Below the pieces are notes generated by a model. It was not told the DNA's origin. It saw nothing but the letters and a program-made list of their open reading frames with translations, and did not search any database. Below are positions 33,161 through 47,188 of a DNA stretch of 64,000 nucleotides, in pieces. This DNA comes from Symsagittifera roscoffensis. Its lineage: Eukaryota > Xenacoelomorpha > Acoela > Convolutidae. Within the stretch, counting starts at the first letter, position 1; every line of letters begins with the position of its first letter. The stretch lies in contig NC_087067.1 of assembly GCF_963678635.1 (NCBI RefSeq), positions 33,578,401-33,642,400 on the forward strand, read 5' to 3'. Both the position numbers and the translations under genes were made by a program.

Positions 33161-33410
33161 TAAAAGCAACTGACAGTATCCTGGCTGGTATTCAATCATA
33201 TGCCACTTACAGTGGATGTGCGGCTATCATGCCATAGATGGTCATTCAAGGCACCTTGTACACGCTCCATAGGTTTTGACCAGCTGATTTGGCCATAAAA
33301 CACATTGGGCCAAAAAAATTCCAAACAATGTCAATTTTCAGTATTTTGTTTGAAATGCATAAATTATAACGTGAGCGTGCAAAATTTTACATGGTATAAG
33401 AGCATATTTT
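33161..33410. other. Conserved spacer block upstream of the candidate SL-like RNA
   Basis: About 250 bp that lie 5' of the minus-strand candidate and 3' to the CpG palindrome on the + strand. It contains dyads such as CCACTTACAGTGG and CAAGGCACCTTG and varies little among units compared with the subrepeat and T-tract zones. It may hold promoter sequence for the minus-strand RNA, for the 5S gene, or for both. No known element is recognised and there is no gene in it. Confidence 0.35.
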
Positions 33411-33497
33411 TACTCTCGCGCGAGGGCGAGTGTTTTAAAAGTAATGTACATAGACATAAGCTAGTAAGGATATAAATGAAAGCGGAGTAACTCAAAT

Positions 33498-33616
33498 GCC
33501 TACGACCATACCATGTTGAATGCACCGGTTCTCGTCCGATCACCGAAGTTAAGCAACATTGGGCCTGGTTAGTACTTGGATGGGAGACCGCCTGGGAACA
33601 CCAGGTGTTGTAGGCT
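33498..33616 (+). rRNA. 5S rRNA, copy 22
   Basis: Identical to the consensus. Confidence 0.98.
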
Positions 33617-34776
33617 TTTATTTAAAGCAAAAGTAAATATTTTACTTTTATGCGCTAAGAGTTATTGCTGTTTAAATTTCGGTGATGTCAAAAAGTTAAG
33701 CCTAATCGAGCGTGGTGCAAAAATTTTCAATGGGTCAAATTTTGGCCAAAACAATAGAAAATCGAAAAATTTTTTATGCAGTATCAATTTTGTGTACAAT
33801 CAGCTGCTGATAGGTCAAAAATAATGGAGATAACTTTTGGGGTCTTTGAGTTATAGCCTTTTGAATTTCGGTGATGTCAAAAAAATAAGCCCAATCGAGC
33901 CTGGTGAATTGCGCGAACGGCCATAACTTGCCCAAAAATTTTAAAATTTCCAAATTTTATTATTTGGATCACAAGATCATAGTCCAATCTTGGGGGACTG
34001 AGAAAATGAACCAATTTCGTCGGTCCAACACAAAGTTATAAGCTTTCGAAATCTCGGTGATACCAAAAAGTTAAGCCTAATCGAGCGTGGTGCAAAGAAT
34101 GAAATTTTCAAAATTTTTGTTTTTTTTTCGTTCAAAGTTCAATTTTTTCATCTTGTTTCATAAATTTGAGCTCAGGACAATTCCAACGAGCCCAAAACGA
34201 CGTTTGTAGCTCAAGTGTACGTGGAGTAATCATCAGTTGAAAATTTGGGGGGACCCGAATTTCGGCCATTTTGGACGAAAATCGGCCTAAAAGCTAACTT
34301 TTAAGTTAGTGCAATTTTTTTTCTTGCATTTTTCAAGAGAATTGGGCTGCCCTCCGCTGTCGCAGAGTGCATTCAAAGAAAACTTATCAAATAGATTTGA
34401 ATACTTACCTATTTAATAAGTTTATCACAACAATTAGGCTAAAAGCAACTGACAGTATCCTGGCTGGTATTCAATCATATGCCACTTACAGTCGATGTGC
34501 GGCTATCATGCCATAGATGGTCATTCAAGGCACCTTGTACACGCTCCATAGGTTTTGACCAGCTGATTTGGCCATAAAACACATTGGGCCAAAAAAATTC
34601 CAAACAAGGTCAATTTTCAGTATTTTGTTTGAAATGCATAAATTATAACGTGAGCGTGCAAAATTTTACATGGTATAAGAGCATTTTTTAACTCTCGCGC
34701 GAGGGCGAGTGTTTTAAAAGTAATGTACATAGACATAAGCTAGTAAGGATATAAATGAAAGCGGAGTAACTCAAAT

Positions 34777-34895
34777 GCCTACGACCATACTATGTTGAAT
34801 GCACCGGTTCTCGTCCGATCACCGAAGTTAAGCAACATTGGGCCTGGTTAGTACTTGGATGGGAGACCGCCTGGGAACACCAGGTGCTGTAGGCT
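34777..34895 (+). rRNA. 5S rRNA, copy 23
   Basis: Full length; C15T and T111C. T111C recurs in copies 26, 27 and 46. Confidence 0.97.
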
Positions 34896-36055
34896 TTTAT
34901 TTAAAGCAAAAGTAATTCTTTTACTTTTATGCGCTAAGAGTTATTGCTGTTTAAAGTTCGGTGATGTCAAAAAGTTAAACCTAATCGAGCGTGGTGCAAA
35001 AATTTTCAATGGGTCAAATTTTGGCCAAAACAAAAGAAAACCGAAAATGTTTTTTTGCAGTATCAATTTTGTGTACAATCAGCTGCTGATAGGTCAAAAA
35101 TAATGGAGATAACTTTTGGGGTCTTTGAGGCATAGCCTTTTGAATTTCGGTGATTTCAAAAAAATAAGCCCAATCGAGCCTGGTGAATTGCGCGAACGGC
35201 CATAACTTGCCTAAAAATTTTAAAATTTCCAAATTTTATTATTTGGATCACAAGATCATAGTCAAATCTTGGGAGACTGAGAAAATGAACCAATTTCGTC
35301 GGTCCAACACAAAGTTATAAGCTTTTGAAATCTCGGTGATACCAAAAAGTTAAGCCTAATCGAGCGTGGTGCAAAAAATGAAATTTTCAAAATTTTTGTT
35401 TTTTTTTCGTTCAAAGTTCATTTTTGTCATCTTGTTTCATAAATTTGAGCTCAGGACAATTCCAACGAGCCCAACACGACGTTTGTAGCTCAAGTGTACG
35501 TGGAGTAATCATCAGTTGAAAATTTGGGGGGACCCGAATTTCGGCCATTTTGGACGAAAATCGGCCTAAAAGCTAACTTTTAAGTTAGTGCAATTTTTTT
35601 TCTTGCATTTTTCAAGAGAATTGGGCTGCCCTCCGCTGTCTCAGAGTGCATTCAAAGAAAACTTATCCAATAGATTTGAATACTTACCTATTTAATAAGT
35701 TTATCACAACAAGTAGGCTAAAAGCAACTGACAGTATCCTGGCTGGTATTCAATCATATGCCACTTACAGTGGATGTGCGGCTATCATGCCATAGATGGT
35801 CATTCAAGGCACCTTGTACACGCTCCATAGGTTTTGACCAGCTGATTTGGCCATAAAACACATTGGGCCAAAAAAATTCCAAACAATGTCAATTTTCAGT
35901 TTTTTGTTTGAAATGCATAAATTATAACGTGAGCGTGCAAAATTTTACATGGTATAAGAGCATATTTTTACTTTCGCGCGAGGGCGAGTGTTTTAAAAGT
36001 AATGTACATAGACATAAGCTAGTAAGGATATAAATGAAAGCGGAGTAACTCAAAT

Positions 36056-36174
36056 GCCTACGACCATACCATGTTGAATGCACCGGTTCTCGTCCGATCA
36101 CCGAAGTTAAGCAACATTGGGCCTGGTTAGTACTTGGATGGGAGACCGCCTGGGAACACCAGGTGTTGTAGGCT
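36056..36174 (+). rRNA. 5S rRNA, copy 24
   Basis: Identical to the consensus. Its unit is 1092 bp because one subrepeat is missing. Confidence 0.98.
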
Positions 36175-37147
36175 TTTATTTAAAGCAAAAGTAATTCTTT
36201 TACTTTTATGCGCTAAGAGTTATTGCTGTTTAAAGTTCGGTGATGTCAAAAAGTTAAGCCTAATCGAGCGTGGTGCAAAAATTTTCAATGGGTCAAATTT
36301 TGGCCAAAACCAAAGAAAACCGAAAAATTTCTTTTGCAGTATCAATTTTGTGTACAATCAGCTGCTGATAGGTCAAAAATAATGGAGATAACTTTTGGGG
36401 TCTTTGAGTTATAGCCTTTTGAATCTCGGTGATACCAAAAAGTTAAGCCTAATCGAGCGTGGTGCAAAAAATGAAATTTTCAAAATTTTTGTTTTTTTTT
36501 TCGTTCAAAGTTCATTTTTTTCATCTTGTTTCATAAATTTGAGCTCAGGACAATTCCAACGAGCCCAAAACGACGTTTGTAGCTCAAGTGTACGTGGAGT
36601 AATCATCAGTTGAAAATTTGGGGGGACCCGAATTTCGGCCATTTTGGAGAAAATCGGCCTAAAAGCTAACTTTTAAGTTAGTGCATTTTTTTTCTTGCAT
36701 TTTTCAAGAGAATTGGGCTGCCCTCCGCTGTCGCAGAGTACATTCAAAGAAAATTTATCAAATAGATTTGAATACTTACCTATTTAATAAGTTTAACACA
36801 ACAATTAGGCTAAAAGCAACTGACAGTATCCTGGCTGGTATTCAATCATATGCCACTTACAGTCGATGTGCGGCTATCATGCCATAGATGGTCATTCAAG
36901 GCACCTTGTACACGCTCCATAGGTTTTGACCAGCTGATTTGGCAATAAAACACATTGGGCCAAAAAAATTCCAAACAATGTCAATTTTCAGTTTTTTGTT
37001 TGAAATGCATAAATTATAACGTGAGCGTGCAAAATTTTACATGGTATAAGAGCATATTTTTACTTTCACGCGAGGGCGAGTGTTTTAAAAGTAATGTACA
37101 TAGACATAAGCTAGTAAGGATATAAATGAAAGCGGAGTAACTCAAAT
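36175..37147 (+). repeat. Spacer lacking one subrepeat (units 24 and 25)
   Basis: TTTTGAATCTCGGTGATACC at 36417-36436 joins the start of subrepeat 2 to the core of subrepeat 3, so about 184 bp are gone. The adjacent spacer at 37267-38238 has the same join, showing that the shortened unit was then duplicated. Confidence 0.85.
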
Positions 37148-37266
37148 GCCTACGACCATACCATGTTGAATGCACCGGTTCTCGTCCGATCACCGAAGTT
37201 AAGCAACATTGGGCCTGGTTAGTACTTGGATGGGAGACCGCCTGGGAACACCAGGTGTTGTAGGCT
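37148..37266 (+). rRNA. 5S rRNA, copy 25
   Basis: Identical to the consensus; second adjacent unit with the same subrepeat loss. Confidence 0.98.
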
Positions 37267-38238
37267 TTTATTTAAAGCAAAAGTAATTCTTTTACTTTTA
37301 TGCGCTAAGAGTTATTGCTGTTTAAAGTTCGGTGATGTCAAAAAGTTAAGCCTAATCGAGCGTGGTGCAAAAATTTTCAATGGGTCAAATTTTGGCCAAA
37401 ACCAAAGAAAACCGAAAAATTTCTTTTGCAGTATCAATTTTGTGTACAATCAGCTGCTGATAGGTCAAAAATAATGGAGATAACTTTTGGGGTCTTTGAG
37501 TTATAGCCTTTTGAATCTCGGTGATACCAAAAAGTTAAGCCTAATCGAGCGTGGTGCAAAAAATGAAATTTTCAAAAAAAATTTTTTTTTTCGTTGAAAG
37601 TTCATTTTTTTCATCTTGTTTCATAAATTTGAGCTCAGGACAATTCCAACGAGCCCAAAACGACGTTTGTAGCTCAATTGTACGTGGAGTAATCATCAGT
37701 TGAAAATTTGGGGGGACTCGAATTTCGGCCATTTTGGAGAAAATCGGCCTAAAAGCTAACTTTTAAGTTAGTGCAATTTTTTTTCTTGCATTTTTCAAGA
37801 GAATTGTGCTGCCCTCCGCTGTCGCAGAGTGCATTCAAAGAAAACTTATCAAATAGATTTGAATACTTACCTATTTAATAAGTTTATCACAACAATTAGG
37901 CTAAAAGCAACTGACAGTATCCTGGCTGGTATTCAATCATATGCCACTTACAGTCGATGTGCGGCTATCATGCCATAGATGGTCATTCAAGGCACCTTGT
38001 ACACGCTCCATAGGTTTTGACCAGCTGATTTGGCCATAAAACACATTGGGCCAAAAAATTTCCAAACAAGGTCAATTTTCAGTATTTTGTTTGAAATGCA
38101 TAAATTATAACGTGAGCGTGCAAAATTTTACATGGTATAAGAGCATATTTTTACTCTCGCGCGAGGCTGAGTGTTTTAAAAGTAATGTACATAGACATAA
38201 GCTAGTAAGGATATAAATGAAAGCGGAGTAACTCAAAT

Positions 38239-38357
38239 GCCTACGACCATACCATGTTGAATGCACCGGTTCTCGTCCGATCACCGAAGTTAAGCAACAT
38301 TGGGCCTGGTTAGTACTTGGATGGGAGACCGCCTGGGAACACCAGGTGCTGTAGGCT
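38239..38357 (+). rRNA. 5S rRNA, copy 26
   Basis: Full length; T111C. Confidence 0.97.
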
Positions 38358-39513
38358 TTTATTTAAAGCAAAAGTAATTCTTTTACTTTTATGCGCTAAG
38401 AGTTATTGCTGTTTAAAGTTCGGTGATGTCAAAAAGTTAAGCCTAATCGAGCGTGGTGCAAAAATTTTCAATGGGTCAAATTTTGGCCAAAACAAAAGAA
38501 AACCGAAAATGTTTTTTTTGCAGTATCAATTTTGTGTACAATCAGCTGCTGATAGGTCAAAAATAACGGAGATAACTTTTGGGGTCTTTGAGTTATAGCC
38601 TTTTGAATTTCGGTGATTTCAAAAAAAAAAAAACCCAATCGAGCCTGGTGAATTGCGCGAACGGCCATAACTTGCCTAAAAATTTAAAAATTTCCAAATT
38701 TTATTATTTGGATCGAAAGATCATAGTCAAATCTTGGGAGACTGAGGAAATGAACCAATTTCGTCGGTCCAACACAAAGTTATAAGCTTTTGAAATCTCG
38801 GTGATACCAAAAAGTTAAGCCTAATCGAGCGTGGTGCAAAAAATGAAATTTTCAAAATTTTTGTTTTTTTTTCGTACAAAGTTCATTTTTGTCATCTTGT
38901 TTCATAAATTTGAACAATTCCAACGAGCCCAACACGACGTTTGTAGCTCAAGTGTACGTGGAGTAATCATCAGTTGAAAATTTGGGGGGACCCGAATTTC
39001 GGCCATTTTGGACGAAAATCGGCCTAAAAGCTAACTTTTAAGTTAGTGCAATTTTTTTTCTTGCATTTTTCAAGAGAATTGGGCTGCCCTCCGCTGTCTC
39101 AGAGTGCATTCAAAGAAAACTTATCAAATAGATTTGAATACTTACCTATTTAATAAGTTTATCACAACAAGTAGGCTAAAAGCAACTGACAGTATCCTGG
39201 CTGGTATTCAATCATATGCCACTTACAGTGGATGTGCGGCTATCATGCCATAGATGGTCATTCAAGGCACCTTGTACACGCTCCATAGGTTTTGACCAGC
39301 TGATTTGGCCATAAAACACATTGGGCCAAAAAAATTCCAAACAAGGTCAATTTTCAGTATTTTGTTTGAAATGCATAAATTATAACGTGAGCGTGCAAAA
39401 TTTTACATGGTATAAGAGCATATTTTTACTCTCGCGCGAGGGCGAGTGTTTTAAAAGTAATGTACATAGACATAAGCTAGTAAGGATATAAATGAAAGCG
39501 GAGTAACTCAAAT

Positions 39514-39632
39514 GCCTACGACCATACCATGTTGAATGCACCGGTTCTCGTCCGATCACCGAAGTTAAGCAACATTGGGCCTGGTTAGTACTTGGATGGG
39601 AGACCGCCTGGGAACACCAGGTGCTGTAGGCT
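39514..39632 (+). rRNA. 5S rRNA, copy 27
   Basis: Full length; T111C. Confidence 0.97.
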
Positions 39633-40792
39633 TTTATTTAAAGCAAAAGTAATTCTTTTACTTTTATGCGCTAAGAGTTATTGCTGTTTAAAGTTCGGTG
39701 ATGTCAAAAAGTTAAGCCTAATCGAGCGTGGTGCAAAAATTTTCAATGGGTCAAATTTTGGCCAAAACAAAAGAAAACCGAAAATGTTTTTTTGCAGTAT
39801 CAATTTTGTGTACAATCAGCTGCTGATAGGTCAAAAATAACGGAGATAACTTTTGGGGTCTTTGAGTTATAGCCTTTTGAGTTTCGGTGATTTCAAAAAA
39901 ATAAGCCCAATCGAGCCTGGTGAATTGCGCGAACGGCCATAACTTGCCTAAAAATTTGAAAATTTCCAAATTTTATTATTTGGATCACAAGATCATAGTC
40001 AAATCTTGGGAGACTGAGAAAATGAACCAATTTCGTCGGTCCAACACAAAGTTATAAGCTTTTGAAATCTCGGTGATACCAAAAAGTTAAGCCTAATCGA
40101 GCGTGGTGCAAAAAATGAAATTTTCAAAATTTTTGTTTTTTTTTCGTTCAAAGTTCATTTTTGTCATCTTGTTTCATAAATTTGAGCTCAGGAAAAATCC
40201 AACGAGCCCAACACGACGTTTGTAGCTCAAGTGTACGTGGAGTAATCATCAGTTGAAAATTTGGGGGGACCCGAATTTCGGCCATTTTGGACGAAAATCG
40301 GCCTAAAAGCTAACTTTTAAGTTAGTGCAATTTTTTTTCTTGCATTTTTCAAGAGAATTGGGCTGCCCTCCGCTGTCTCAGAGTGCATTCAAAGAAAACT
40401 TATCAAATAGATTTGAATACTTACCTATTTAATAAGTTTATTACAACAAGTAGGCTAAAAGCAACTGACAGTATCCTGGCTGGTATTCAATCATATGCCA
40501 CTTACAGTGGATGTGCGGCTATCATGCCATAGATGGTCATTCAAGGCACCTTGTACACGCTCCATAGGTTTTGACCAGCTGATTTGGCCATAAAACACAT
40601 TGGGCCAAAAAAGTTCCAAACAATGTCAATTTTCAGTTTTTTGTTTGAAATGCATAAATTATAACGTGAGCGTGCAAAATTTTACATGGTATAAGAGCGT
40701 ATTTTTACTTTCGCGCGAGGGCGAGTGTTTTAAAAGTAATGTACATAGACATAAGCTAGTAAGGATATAAATGAAAGCGGAGTAACTCAAAT

Positions 40793-40911
40793 GCCTACGA
40801 CCATACCATGTTGAATGCACCGGTTCTCGTCCGATCACCGAAGTTAAGCAACATTGGGCCTGGTTAGTACTTGGATGGGAGACCACCTGGGAACACCAGG
40901 TGTTGTAGGCT
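40793..40911 (+). rRNA. 5S rRNA, copy 28
   Basis: Full length; G93A, inside box C. Confidence 0.96.
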
Positions 40912-42069
40912 TTTATTTAAAGCAAAAATAATTCTTTTACTTTTATGCGCTAAGAGTTATTGCTGTTTAAATTTCGGTGATGTCAAAAAGTTAAGCCTAA
41001 TCGAGCGTGGTGCAAAAATTTTCAATGGGTCAAATTTTGGCCAAAACAAAAGAAAACCGAAAAATTTCTTTTGCAGTATCAATTTTGTATACAATCAGCT
41101 GCTGATAGGTCAAAAATAATGGAGATAACTTTTGGGGTCTTTGAGTTATAGCCTTTTGAATTTCGGTGATGTCAAAAAAATAAGCCCAATCGAGCCTGGT
41201 GAATTGCGCGAACGGCCATAACTTGCCCAAAAATTTTAAAATATCCAAATTTTATTATTTGGATCACAAGATCATAGTCAAATCGTGGGGGACTGAGAAA
41301 ATGAACCAATTTCGTCGGTCCAACACAAAGTTATAAGCTTTTGAAATCTCGGTGATACCAAAAAGTTAAGCCTAATCGAGCGTGGTGCAAAAATGAAATT
41401 TTCAAAATTTTTGTTTTTTTTTCGTTCAAAGTTCATTTTTTTCATCTCGTTTCATAAATTTGAGCTCAGGAAAATTCCAACGAGCCCAAAACGACGTTTG
41501 TAGCTCAAGTGTACGTGGAGTAATCATCAGTTGAAAATTTGGGGGGACCCGAATTTCGGCCATTTTGGACGAAAATCGGCCTAAAAGCTAACTTTTCAGT
41601 TAGTGCAATTTTTTTCTTGCATTTTTCAAGAGAGTTGGGCTGCCCTCCGCTGTCGCAGAGTGCATTCAAAGAAAACTTATCAAAAAGATTTGAATACTTA
41701 CCTATTTAATAAGTTTATCACAACAATTAGGCTAAAAGCAACTGACAGTATCCTGGCTGGTATTCAATCATATGCCACTTACAGTGGATGTGAGGCTATC
41801 ATGCCATAGATGGTCATTCAAGGCACCTTGTACACGCTTCATAGGTTTTGACCAGCTGATTTGGCCATGAAACACATTGGGCCAAAAAAATTCCAAACAA
41901 GGTCAATTTTCAGTATTTTGTTTGAAATGCATAAATTATAACGTGAGCGTGCAAAATTTTACATGGTATAAGAGCATATTTTTACTCTCGCGCGAGGGCG
42001 AGTGTTTTAAAAGTAATGTACATAGACATAAGCTAGTAAGGATATAAATGAAAGCGGAGTAACTCAAAT

Positions 42070-42188
42070 GCCTACGACCATACCATGTTGAATGCACCGG
42101 TTCTCGTCCGATCACCTAAGTTAAGCAACATTGGGCCTGGTTAGTACTTGGATGGGAGACCGCCTGGGAACACCAGGTGTTGTAGGCT
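42070..42188 (+). rRNA. 5S rRNA, copy 29
   Basis: Full length; G48T just before box A. Confidence 0.96.
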
Positions 42189-43345
42189 TTTATTTAAAGC
42201 AAAAGTAATTATTTTACTTTTATGCGCTAAGAGTTATTGCTGTTTAAATTTCGGTGATGTCAAAAAGTTTAGCCTAATCGAGCGTGGTGCAAAAATTTTC
42301 AATGGGTCAAATTTTGGCCAAAACAAAAGAAAACCGAAATTTTTTTTTGCAGTATCAATTTTGTGTACAATCAGCTGCTGATAGGTCAAAAATAATGGAG
42401 ATAACTTTTGGGGTCTTTGAGTTATAGCCTTTTGAATTTCGGTGATGTCAAAAAAATAAGCCCAATCGAGCCTGGTGAATTGCGCGAACGGCCATAACTT
42501 GCCCAAAAATTTTAAAATTTCCAAATTTTATTATTTGGATCACAAGATCATAGTCAGATCTTGGGGGACTGAGAAAATGAACCAATTTCGTCCGTCCAAC
42601 ACAAAGTTATAAGCTTTTGAAATCTCGGTGATACCAAAAAGTTAAGCCTAATCGAACGTGGTGCAAAAAATGAAATTTTCAAAATTTTTGTTTTTTTTTC
42701 TATCAAAGTTCATTTTTTCATCTCGTTTCATAAATTTGAGCTCAGGAAAATTCCAACGAGCCCAAAACGACGTTTGTAGCTCAAGTGTACGTGGAGTAAT
42801 CATCAGTTGAAAATTTGGGGGGACCCGAATTTCGGCCATTTTGGACGAAAATCGGCCTAAAAGCTAACTTTTCAGTTAGTGCAATTTTTTTCTTGCATTT
42901 TTCAAGAGAGTTGGGCTGCCCTCCGCTGTCGCAGAGTGCATTCAAAGAAAACTTATCAAAAAGATTTGAATACTTACCTATTTAATAAGTTTATCACAAC
43001 AATTAGGCTAAAAGCAACTGACAGTATCCTGGCTGGTATTCAATCATATGCCACTTACAGTGGATGTGAGGCTATCATGCCATAGATGGTCATTCAAGGC
43101 ACCTTGTACACGCTTCATAGGTTTTGACCAGCTGATTTGGCCATGAAACACATTGGGCCAAAAAAATTCCAAACAAGGTCAATTTTCAGTATTTTGTTTG
43201 AAATGCATAAATTATAACGTGAGCGTGCAAAATTTTATATGGTATAAGAGCATATTTTTACTCTCGCGCGAGGGCGAGTGTTTTAAAAGTAATGTACATA
43301 GACATAAGCTAGTAAGGATATAAATGAAAGCGGAGTAACTCAAAT

Positions 43346-43464
43346 GCCTACGACCATACCATGTTGAATGCACCGGTTCTCGTCCGATCACCGAAGTTAA
43401 GCAACATTGGGCCTGGTTAGTACTTGGATGGGAGACCGCCTGGGAACACCAGGTGTTGTAGTCT
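43346..43464 (+). rRNA. 5S rRNA, copy 30
   Basis: Full length; G117T, which breaks a helix I pair. Confidence 0.96.
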
Positions 43465-44624
43465 TTTATTTAAAGCAAAAGTAATTCTTTTACTTTTATG
43501 CGCTAAGAGTTATTGCTGTTTAAAGTTCGGTGATGTCAAAAAGTTAAGCCTAATCGAGCGTGGTGCAAAAATTTTAAATGGGTCAAATTTTGGCCAAAAC
43601 AAAAGAAAACCGAATTTTTTTTTTGCAGAATCAATTTTGTGTACAATCAGCTGCTGATAGGTCAAAAATAATGGAGATAACTTTTGGGGTCTTTGAGTTA
43701 TAGCCTTTTGAATTTCGGTGATGTTAAAAAAATAAGCCCAATCGAGCCTGGTGAATTGCGCGAACTGCCATAACTTGCCCAAAAATTTTAAAATTTCCAA
43801 ATTTTATTATTTGGATCACAAGATCATAGTCATATCTTGGGGGACTGAGAAAATGAACCAATTTCGTCGGTCCAACACAAAGTTATGAGCTTTTGAAATC
43901 TCGGTGATACCAAAAAGTTAAGCCTAATCGAGCGTGGTGCAAAAAATGAAATTTTCAAAATTTTTGTTTTTTTTTCGTTCAAAGTTCATTTTTTTCATCT
44001 CGTTTCATAAATTTGAGCTCAGGAAAATTCCAACGAGCCCAAAACGACGTTTGTAGCTCAAGTGTACGTGGAGTAATCATCAGTTGAAAATTTGGGGGGA
44101 CCCGAATTTCGGCCATTTTGGACGAAAATCGGCCTAAAAGCTAACTTTCAAGTTAGTGCAATTTTTTTTCTTGCATTTTTCAAGAGAATTGGGCTGCCCT
44201 ACGCTGTCGCAGAGTGCATTCAAAGAAAACTTATCAAATAGATTTGAATACTTACCTATTTAATAAGTTTATCACAACAATTAGGCTAAAAGCAACTGAC
44301 AGTATCCTGGCTGGTATTCAATCATATGCCACTTACAGTGGATGTGCGGCTATCATGCCATAGATGGTCATTCAAGGCACCTTGTACACGCTCCAAAGGT
44401 TTTGACCAGCTGATTTGGCCATAAAACACATTGGGCCAAAAAAATTCCAAACAATGTCAATTTTCAGTATTTTGTTTGAAATGCATAAATTATAACGTGA
44501 GCGTGCAAAATTTTACATGGTATAAGAGCATATTTTTTACTTTCGCGCGAGGGTGAGAGTTTTAAAAGTAATGTACACAAACATAAGCTAGTAAGGATAT
44601 AAATGAAAGCGGAGTAACTCAAAT

Positions 44625-44743
44625 GCCTACGACCATACCATGTTGAATGCACCTGTTCTCGTCCGATCACCGAAGTTAAGCAACATTGGGCCTGGTTAGT
44701 ACTTGGATGGGAGACCGCCTGGGAACACCAGGTGTTGTAGGCT
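44625..44743 (+). rRNA. 5S rRNA, copy 31
   Basis: Full length; G30T, shared only with its neighbour copy 32. Confidence 0.97.
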
Positions 44744-45906
44744 TTTATTTAAAGCAAAAGTAATTCTTTTACTTTTATGCGCTAAGAGTTATTGCTGTTT
44801 AAAGTTCGGTGATGTCAAAAAGTTAAGCCTAATCGAGCGTGGTGCAAAAATATTCAATGGGTCAAATTTTGGCCAAAACAAAAAAAAACCGAAAAATTAT
44901 TTTTGCAGTATCAATTTTGTGTACAATCAGCTGCTGATAGGTCAAAAATAATGGAGATAACTTTTGGGGTCTTTGAGTTATAGCCTTTTGAATTTCGGTG
45001 ATTTCAAAAAAATAAAGCCCAATCGAGCCTGGCGAATTGCGCGAACGGCCATAACTTGCCCAAACATTTTAAAATTTCCAAATTTTATTATTTGGATCAC
45101 AAGATCATAGTCAAACCTTGGGAGACTGAGAAAATGAACGAATTTCGTCGGTCCAACACAAAGTTATAAGCTTTTGAAATCTCGGTGATACCAAAAAGTT
45201 AAGCCTAATCGAGCGTGGTGCAAAAAATGAAATTTTCAAAATTTTTGTTTTTTTTTTCGTTCAAAGTTCATTTTTTTCATCTTGTTTCATAAATTTGAGC
45301 TCAGGACAATTCCAACGAGCCCAAAACGACGTTCGTAGCTCAAGTGTACGTGGAGTAATCATCAGTTGAAAATTTGGGTGGACCCGAATTTCGGCCATTT
45401 TGGACGAAAATCGGCCTAAAAGCTAACTTTCAAGTTAGTGCAATTTTTTTTCTTGCATTTTTCAAGAGAATTGGGCTGCCCTACGCTGTCGCAGAGTGCA
45501 TTCAAAGAAAACTTATCAAATAGATTTGAATACTTACCTATTTAATAAGTTTATCACAACAATTAGGCTAAAAGCAACTGACAGTATCCTGGCTGGTATT
45601 CAATCATATGCCACTTACAGTGGATGTGCGGCTATCATGCCATAGATGGTCATTCAAGGCACCTTGTACACGCTCCAAAGGTTTTGACCAGCTGATTTGG
45701 CCATAAAACACATTGGGCCAAAAAAATTCCAAACAATGTCAATTTTCAGTATTTTGTTTGAAATGCATAAATTATAACGTGAGCGTGCAAAATTTTACAT
45801 GGTATAAGAGCATATTTTTTACTTTCGCGCGAGGGTGAGAGTTTTAAAAGTAATGTACACAAACATAAGCTAGTAAGGATATAAATGAAAGCGGAGTAAC
45901 TCAAAT

Positions 45907-46025
45907 GCCTACGACCATACCATGTTGAATGCACCTGTTCTCGTCCGATCACCGAAGTTAAGCAACATTGGGCCTGGTTAGTACTTGGATGGGAGACCGC
46001 CTGGGAACACCAGGTGTTGTAGGCT
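45907..46025 (+). rRNA. 5S rRNA, copy 32
   Basis: Full length; G30T, as copy 31. Confidence 0.97.
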
Positions 46026-47188
46026 TTTATTTAAAGCAAAAGTAATTCTTTTACTTTTATGCGCTAAGAGTTATTGCTGTTTAAAGTTCGGTGATGTCAA
46101 AAAGTTAAGCCTAATCGAGCGTGGTGCAAAAATATTCAATGGGTCAAATTTTGGCCAAAACAAAAAAAAAACCGAAAAATTATTTTTGCAGTATCAATTT
46201 TGTGTACAATCAGCTGCTGATAGGTCAAAAATAATGGAGATAACTTTTGGAGTCTTTGAGTTATAGCCTTTTGAATTTCGGTGATTTCAAAAAAAAAAAG
46301 CCCAATCGAGCCTGGCGAATTGCGCGAACGGCCATAACTTGCCCAAACATTTTAAAATTTCCAAATTTTATTATTTGGATCACAAGATCATAGTCAAACC
46401 TTGGGAGACTGAGAAAATGAACGAATTTCGTCGGTCCAACACAAAGTTATAAGCTTTTGAAATCTCGGTGATACCAAAAAGTTAAGCCTAATCGAGCGTG
46501 GTGCAAAAAATGAAATTTTCAAAATTTTTGTTTTTTTTTTCGTTCAAAGTTCATTTTTTTCATCTTGTTTCATAAATTTGAGCTCAGGACAATTCCAACG
46601 AGCCCAAAACGACGTTCGTAGCTCAAGTGTACGTGGAGTAATCATCAGTTGAAAATTTGGGGGGACCCGAATTTCGGCCATTTTGGAGAAAATCGGCCTA
46701 AAAGCTAACTTTTAAGTTAGTGCAATTTTTTTTCTTGCATTTTTCAAGAGAATTGGGATGCCCTACGCTGTTGCAGAGTGCATTCAAAGAAAACTTATCA
46801 AATAGATTTGAATACTTACCTATTTATTAAGTTTATCACAACAATTAGGCTAAAAGCAACTGACAGTATCCTGGCTGGTATTCAATCATATGCCACTTAC
46901 AGTGGATGTGCGGCTATCATGCCATAGATGGTCATTCAAGGCACCTTGTACACGCTCCATAGGTTTTGACCAGCTGATTTGGCCATAAAACACATTTTGG
47001 CCAAAAAAATTCCAAACAATGTCAATTTTCAGTATTTTGTTTGAAATGCATAAATTATAACGTGAGCGTGCAAAATTTTACATGGTGTAAGAGCATATTT
47101 TTACTCTCGCGCGAGGGCGAGTGTTTTAAAAGTAATGTACATAGACATAAGCTAGTAAGGATATAAATGAAAGCGGAGTAACTCAAAT

